Shown: positions 60,254-64,000 of the stretch, one piece after another
Layout of the letters: each line of letters starts with the position of its first letter
Position numbering within the stretch: the first letter of the stretch is position 1
Assembly: GCA_965222445.1 (NCBI GenBank)
Contig: CBDCTY010000002.1
Span: 1,116,001 to 1,180,000 of the forward strand
Origin: GCA-958296115 sp965222445
Lineage (GTDB): Bacteria; Chloroflexota; Dehalococcoidia; Lucifugimonadales; CAJWER01
Direction of reading: 5' to 3'
DNA length: 64,000 bases
Notes under the pieces: model-generated
What the model was told of the DNA's origin: nothing
The model's input: the letters and a program-made list of their open reading frames with translations, nothing else
Database searches by the model: none
Made by a program: the position numbers and the translations under genes

Positions 60254-61000
60254 ATGGCCATGACCCCGGAAGAAAAGTTCATATTCGACCTGCAGGGGTA
60301 CCTCGTCATCAAGGACGTGCTCACGGATGCCGAGCTTGCCGAGCTGAACGAGGTCGCCGACACGAAGTTCCCCTACGCCGACCCCGATAGCGTCAGGCGC
60401 GAGGACATCATCAGCACCTGGGGCCAGCCGTTCACCGACCTGATCGACCACCCGAAGATCGTCCCGTACCTCGTCGAGCTCATCGAGCCCAAATTCAGGA
60501 TCGACCACGACTACTGCATCTTCATGACCAGGGGCAACTCTCGAGGCGGGCTGCATGGCGGACCCGGCTATGGAGGCGACCACTGGTACTCGTACCGGGA
60601 CGGGGTCATGCGCAACGGCCTGTGCGTCGTGACCTTCTTCCTCTCCAACGCCCCGGCCGGCTCGGGGGGCTTCGCGTGCATCCCCGGCAGCCACAAGACC
60701 AACTTCAAGGACAATCTCCCCGCCGACGTGCGCGAATTCGAGCAGGTCCCCGACTACGTCGTGCAGCCGGCTGTGGAGGCGGGGGACGCGCTCTTCTTCA
60801 CCGAGGCCCTGGTACACGGGACGATGCCCTGGACCGCCGCCCACGAGCGCAGGGCCCTGCTCTACAAGTACAGCCCGGGCCACTCCTCTTGGGCGACTAC
60901 CCCCTACAACCACGACGACTACGGCGAGCTGACCGAGCAGCAGAAGCGCATCATGGCCCCGGCTTCGATGGATGCCCACCCAGAGGTCGTCCAGGAGTAG
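60254..61000 (+). CDS. PhyH-family Fe(II)/2-oxoglutarate oxygenase with HxG motif
   Basis: A 248-aa phytanoyl-CoA dioxygenase family protein. The family core is visible: DHDYCIFMTRG, GLHGGPGYGGDHWYSYRDG, GLCVVTFFLSNAPAGSGGFACIPGSHKTNF, ALFFTEALVHGTMPWTAAHERRALLYKYSPGH. The expected HxD iron motif is LHGG here (H101, G103), with distal H188 and R200. HxG or HxA replaces HxD in Fe/2OG halogenases, but this LHGG group is broad and unstudied as far as I can say, so the reaction is open. AAGGAGA precedes ATG 60254. Confidence 0.82.
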   Translation: MAMTPEEKFIFDLQGYLVIKDVLTDAELAELNEVADTKFPYADPDSVRREDIISTWGQPFTDLIDHPKIVPYLVELIEPKFRIDHDYCIFMTRGNSRGGLHGGPGYGGDHWYSYRDGVMRNGLCVVTFFLSNAPAGSGGFACIPGSHKTNFKDNLPADVREFEQVPDYVVQPAVEAGDALFFTEALVHGTMPWTAAHERRALLYKYSPGHSSWATTPYNHDDYGELTEQQKRIMAPASMDAHPEVVQE

Positions 61001-61030
61001 GCCCTCAGGTGAGACCGGCCTAACAATTCC

Positions 61031-61058
61031 TTGACACCCGCCACGCAGTATATACAAT
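61031..61058 (+). promoter_or_regulatory. Sigma-70-type promoter of brnTA, leaderless
   Basis: TTGACA (61031-61036), 16 nt spacer, TACAAT (61053-61058), then 6 nt to the GTG start of brnT at 61065. This places the transcription start at or near the first codon. Confidence 0.6.
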
Positions 61059-61064
61059 AAGAGG

Positions 61065-61331
61065 GTGGAGTATGAGTGGGACGAGGCGAAGCGGGCGGCC
61101 AATATTGCAAAGCACGACATCGACTTCGAAGTTGCCAACAGCTTCGGTTGGGCGGATGCCCTGATCGAGCCGAGTCCTCGAAGCGGGGAGATGCGATACG
61201 CCGCAACCGGCTACGTCGGCCAGCGTCTGCATCAGGTGGTATTCACCATGCGGGGCGAGCGGGTCCGGATCATAAGCCTGCGAAAGGCCCACTGGAAGGA
61301 GGTGGCGGAATATGAGCGACGCCAAGGCTAA
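61065..61331 (+). CDS. brnT: BrnT-family toxin
   Basis: An 88-aa ribonuclease toxin of the BrnT family: YEWDEAKRAANIAKHDIDFEVANSFGWADAL, RYAATGYVGQRLHQVVFTMRGERVRIISLRKAHWKEVAEYERR. The catalytic Lys, His, Asp and Arg positions are present. Start is GTG. The 3' end overlaps the antitoxin gene by 20 nt, as usual for this pair. Confidence 0.92.
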   Translation: MEYEWDEAKRAANIAKHDIDFEVANSFGWADALIEPSPRSGEMRYAATGYVGQRLHQVVFTMRGERVRIISLRKAHWKEVAEYERRQG

Positions 61332-61662
61332 GCCGGATTTGACCGGCATGACATTCAGAGAGATAGCCGCAAAGTACGGCGAAGAGACGGCTATTCATGC
61401 CGGTATAGCCGCCGACCCCGATACTTGGGAGTTCGATATGTCCCGTGCCCGGCCGGCGGCTGAAGTGCTGCCTGAACTGGTGGAGCGCTACGAGCGCGAG
61501 CAGGCCGAGCGGCGCAAGCGAGGGCCGCAGAAGGCTCCGACGAAGGAGCACATCAGCGTCAGGCTGGACTCCGATCTGGTGGAGTACTTCCGAAACAGCG
61601 GCCGGGGCTGGCAGACAAGGCTAAATGCCATGCTGCGCCGGGACGTCTTCGGCGAGGGCTAA
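61312..61662 (+). CDS. brnA: BrnA-family antitoxin
   Basis: A 116-aa antitoxin with the BrnA C-terminal ribbon-helix-helix: KEHISVRLDSDLVEYFRNSGRGWQTRLNAMLRRDVFGE. The N-terminus (DLTGMTFREIAAKYGEETAIHAGIAADPDTWEF) is longer than average BrnA and may be the BrnT-binding part. It should repress its own promoter. Confidence 0.88.
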   Translation: MSDAKAKPDLTGMTFREIAAKYGEETAIHAGIAADPDTWEFDMSRARPAAEVLPELVERYEREQAERRKRGPQKAPTKEHISVRLDSDLVEYFRNSGRGWQTRLNAMLRRDVFGEG

Positions 61663-61746
61663 GCCAGCGTCCGCGCGCGACGCACAAAAACAGTTCGATG
61701 CACTGTGTTTGACGTCTCATCGACGCTCAGGGCTAGCGTGCGTCTC

Positions 61747-62517
61747 CTATTCAGGAGTAGGCCGGGCTATCCAGACCATCTCCTCGCTCTCCTCGTCGAA
61801 CGGCGAGCGGTCGAAGTCGCCGTACAGGTCCACGACCTCGTAGCCAGCGGACGTGAGCAGGTGGTGGATCTCCCACCTGTGCGCGTAGCGCAGGCGGAAG
61901 TCGCGGTAGAAGCGGCCGGCCACGGCCCCCGACCCGTCCAGCTCGTCGACGATCAACCTGGCGTGGATGATCTGGTTGTGATTGTCGCATGAGCTCTGGT
62001 GCCAGACCACGAGGCGCCGGCCGCTCTCCGGGTCGGCGACGTCCCGGAGGTGGTAGGCCCCGTCGCCGGGCTGCACGAGCATGTTCAGGTCCGGATCGAA
62101 GACGTTGAAGACGAGGCGCCCGCCCGGCAGAAGGTGCCGCCTGATGCACGCCAGCGCACTCACCTGGTCCTCCACCGTCAGCAGCGACAGGAAGCCCCTG
62201 AACGGGATGATGACCAGCGCGAACTGCCGCCCTAGCGAGAACTCCCGCATGTCGCCGTGCACCAGCTTGACCGGCGCGTCCAGCGTCTTGGCAAGCTTCC
62301 CCCCGGCAACATCGAGCATACGCGGCGAGGAGTCCAGCCCCGTGACCTCGACGCCGGCCCGCGCGATGGGCAACGTCACTCGCCCCGTCCCGCACCCCAG
62401 CTCCAATACCGGCCCCCCGCAGCCGAGTGCCTCGTCCACGTAGAAGGGAATGTCGTCGGTGACGTAGGAGTAGACGGCGTCGTAGACATCGGCCCAGGCG
62501 TCGAAATCAGTCTCCAC
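61747..62517 (-). CDS. SAM-dependent methyltransferase (class I)
   Basis: A 256-aa methyltransferase with VLELGCGTGRVTLPIARAGVEVTGLDSSPRMLDVA (motifs I and II), VHGDMREFSL and LPGGRLVFNVFDPDL. The N-terminal WADVYDAVYSYVTDDIPFYVDEA is typical of this group. The substrate is unknown. It ends near brnA and starts 5 bp after the ruvA stop on the same strand. Confidence 0.87.
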   Translation of the reverse strand: METDFDAWADVYDAVYSYVTDDIPFYVDEALGCGGPVLELGCGTGRVTLPIARAGVEVTGLDSSPRMLDVAGGKLAKTLDAPVKLVHGDMREFSLGRQFALVIIPFRGFLSLLTVEDQVSALACIRRHLLPGGRLVFNVFDPDLNMLVQPGDGAYHLRDVADPESGRRLVVWHQSSCDNHNQIIHARLIVDELDGSGAVAGRFYRDFRLRYAHRWEIHHLLTSAGYEVVDLYGDFDRSPFDEESEEMVWIARPTPE

Positions 62518-62522
62518 GCCGC

Positions 62523-63098
62523 TCAGCCCGCCGCGTCCTGCAGCGCGATGCGCAGGCGCTCCTCCAGGGAGTCGGGCACGTCCTCCGGCAGGGCAGTGGC
62601 CGCCGCCGCGGCCTCCTGGACCGTGTACCCCAGGGCTGTCAGTGCGTCGACCAAGTCGCTGTGGCCGGCTGCCGGCCTGCTCACGGCCACCGGCTGCCAG
62701 TCCAGCTTGCCCTTCAGCTCCAGCACTATGCGGTTGGCCGTCTTGGTCCCCACGCCGGACACGCCCTTGAACGCGCCCGGGTCCGCCGAGTCGATTGCCA
62801 GCGCCAGGGCGTCAGTGGCCATCGTCGACAGGATGCTGAGGGCAAGCCGCGGCCCGATGCCGTTTACGGCGATCAGTGCCTCGAAGGCCGTCCTGGCGTC
62901 CTCAGTCGGGAAGCCGTACAGGGTCAGGCTGTCGTCGCGCACCTGCAGCGAGGTGAATAGCCTGACACGCTCGCCGGTCGCGCCGAGCGCGCCCGAGGCC
63001 GACTCCGGAATGCTCGCGCGTATGGTCACGCCCCCGATCGATACGTCGGCCCAGTCCGGGCCGACGGCTGCCAGGGCGCCTTCGAGTCCTGTGATCAA
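62523..63098 (-). CDS. ruvA: Holliday junction DNA helicase subunit RuvA
   Basis: A 191-aa RuvA that binds the four-way junction. Features are MITGLEGALAAVGPDWADVSIGGVTI, RVRLFTSLQVRDDSLTLYGF, ARTAFEALIAVNGIGPRLALSILS (helix-hairpin-helix 1), FKGVSGVGTKTANRIVLELKGKL (second), and the RuvB-contact domain III. It lies 6 bp after ruvC in the order yebC-ruvC-ruvA; ruvB is not next in this window. Confidence 0.95.
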   Translation of the reverse strand: MITGLEGALAAVGPDWADVSIGGVTIRASIPESASGALGATGERVRLFTSLQVRDDSLTLYGFPTEDARTAFEALIAVNGIGPRLALSILSTMATDALALAIDSADPGAFKGVSGVGTKTANRIVLELKGKLDWQPVAVSRPAAGHSDLVDALTALGYTVQEAAAAATALPEDVPDSLEERLRIALQDAAG

Positions 63099-63104
63099 CG
63101 GGCT

Positions 63105-63596
63105 CTACTCACGGATATCGAGATGGGCGACCTCACCGGCGTTGATATGGCAGATGGCGACCGCCAGCGCGTCCGCAGCGTCCGTCGACGGCGTCTCGCC
63201 CAGCCCCAGCAGTACCCTCACCATCTCCTGCACCTGCTCCTTGGAGGCTCCGCCGTAGTCTGTCACCGCCTGCTTCACCGCGCGCGGGGCGTAGGATGAG
63301 ATGGGCAGTCCGTTGCGCGCTGCGATTACCATGGCCACCGCCTGCGCGTGGCCGATCGCCATGGCGGCCCTGACGTTTTGGGCGGCGAAGGGCTGCTCGA
63401 TGGCGACCTCCATCGGCGACCATTCCACGACTACCTTGCTCAGCTCGTCGAACAGGAATCCCAGCCTGTCGGCCAGCGGGTCGCGGCGCCGGGGGCTCAC
63501 CACGTCAATGTAGTCCGCCCTCAGGTTAGACCCGTCGGAGGATACGACGCCCACTCCCATCTTGTACGTACCGGGGTCGATTCCCAAGACTCGCAC
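63105..63596 (-). CDS. ruvC: Holliday junction resolvase RuvC
   Basis: A 163-aa RuvC nuclease with RVLGIDPGTYKMGVGVV (catalytic Asp), EVAIEQPFAAQNVRAAMAIGHAQAVAM (Glu), YAPRAVKQAVTDYGGASKEQVQEMV, and DAADALAVAICH (final Asp pair). The start at 63596 is the usual M-R-V-L. Tandem with ruvA. Confidence 0.95.
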   Translation of the reverse strand: MRVLGIDPGTYKMGVGVVSSDGSNLRADYIDVVSPRRRDPLADRLGFLFDELSKVVVEWSPMEVAIEQPFAAQNVRAAMAIGHAQAVAMVIAARNGLPISSYAPRAVKQAVTDYGGASKEQVQEMVRVLLGLGETPSTDAADALAVAICHINAGEVAHLDIRE

Positions 63597-63619
63597 GGAG
63601 CTCTCCTGGGGTAAGTGGG

Positions 63620-64000
63620 CTACCCGGACTCGTTCCCGTAGCTGTCCAGGACCTCGTCGGGGAAGTCGGCGTTGGAGTATATCTTCTGCGTGTCGTCGAG
63701 CTCTTCCAGCTGGTCGAGCAGGTTGAGGGTCTGCTTGGCCGTCTTGTCATCGAGGGGGACGGTGTTCGTAGGCACCATCGTCAGCTCTGTGGAGCGGACG
63801 TGCGCCCCGCTGTCTGCCAGCGCCCTCCGGAGGTCCTCCAGGGTGTCGGGCGTCGAGTACGCGTGCAACGTAGAGTCGATAGTCTCGAAGTCGTCTGCGC
63901 CGGCGTCGATGGCTATGAGCGTCAGCTCGTCGGCGGCCTGGTCCGCCTCGACGACTACGACACCCTTCTGCTCGAACTGCCAAGCCACCGCGCCCGCAGC
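63620..64000 (-). CDS. yebC: YebC/PmpR-family regulator or translation factor (partial)
   Basis: The C-terminal about 126 residues of YebC; the 5' end lies beyond the window. It begins in frame AAGAVAWQFEQKGVVVVEA and continues AIDAGADDFETIDSTLHAYSTPDTLEDLRRALADSG, ELTMVPTNTVPLDDKTAKQTLNLLDQLEELDDTQKIYSNADFPDEV. yebC-ruvC-ruvA is a classical order. Confidence 0.92.
   Translation of the reverse strand, partial: AAGAVAWQFEQKGVVVVEADQAADELTLIAIDAGADDFETIDSTLHAYSTPDTLEDLRRALADSGAHVRSTELTMVPTNTVPLDDKTAKQTLNLLDQLEELDDTQKIYSNADFPDEVLDSYGNESG

Overview
The window is about 64 kb of high-GC, gene-dense bacterial DNA. Gene content suggests a Chloroflexota/Dehalococcoidia-like genome (SAR202-type is my guess): several amidohydrolase-2 type hydrolases, a PhyH oxygenase, DUF2851, DUF1461, a CehA/McbA hydrolase, a fused CobA-HemD, Pro/Thr-rich lipoproteins, and a large load of short dispersed palindromic repeats. 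This is inference; there is no rRNA gene to confirm it. No tRNA, rRNA or CRISPR array was seen.

Layout. 0-11.7 kb: TauE-type permease, tgt, DUF2851, TPR lipoprotein, gamma-carbonic-anhydrase-like protein, argS, a selenocysteine-containing selD (in-frame UGA at codon 17), an amidohydrolase, two tandem DUF4352-like lipoproteins and DUF72. 11.7-14.3 kb: tightly coupled ispD-ispF-cysS. 14.3-16.2 kb: VOC protein and a cupredoxin plus Cys/His-rich lipoprotein. 16.2-20.7 kb, minus strand: pcm-gatB-yvcK-secG-small membrane protein-ybjQ. 20.8-25.1 kb: tetrapyrrole cluster (precorrin-2 dehydrogenase, hemC, cobA-hemD, hemB), without hemA or hemL. 25.1-34.7 kb: amidohydrolase, Holliday-resolvase-like nuclease, HtrA-type protease with two C-terminal modules, M16 peptidase and a four-repeat membrane protein. 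34.7-37.5 kb: an AT-richer accessory island carrying the three-Cys-motif (Gp37/Gp68, DUF5131) gene and its partner TcmP. That tcmP is frameshifted, and next to it lies a second tcmP relic interrupted by two different miniature transposons. 37.6-41.9 kb, minus strand: class III aminotransferase, DegT-family aminotransferase and two amidohydrolases. 42-47.9 kb: membrane and hypothetical proteins, mazG, an MFS transporter and an inositol-phosphatase-like enzyme. 48-56.9 kb: a putative zinc-binding protein, SCO1664-family kinase-like protein, Uma2 nuclease, uvrB, aspartic protease, lipoprotein and CehA/McbA hydrolase. 57-61.7 kb: an accessory zone with an MrfA-like helicase split by an amber codon, hicBA, PhyH and brnTA. 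The window ends with a methyltransferase, ruvA, ruvC and the 3' part of a yebC gene.

The most informative signals are two miniature-transposon families. R1 is 100 bp, with TACCAA/TTGGTA ends and 3-bp TTA/TAA duplications (perfect in three of four copies). R2 is 114-125 bp, with AGGGCCTTTCC ends and perfect 9-bp duplications in all three copies. Removing one R1 and one R2 copy with one duplication each restores the reading frame of the relic tcmP, which dates the insertions as later than the gene. Several genes also show a -10-like hexamer 6-7 nt before the start codon (DUF2851, the four-repeat membrane protein, the IMPase-like gene, hicA, brnT), which suggests leaderless transcription.
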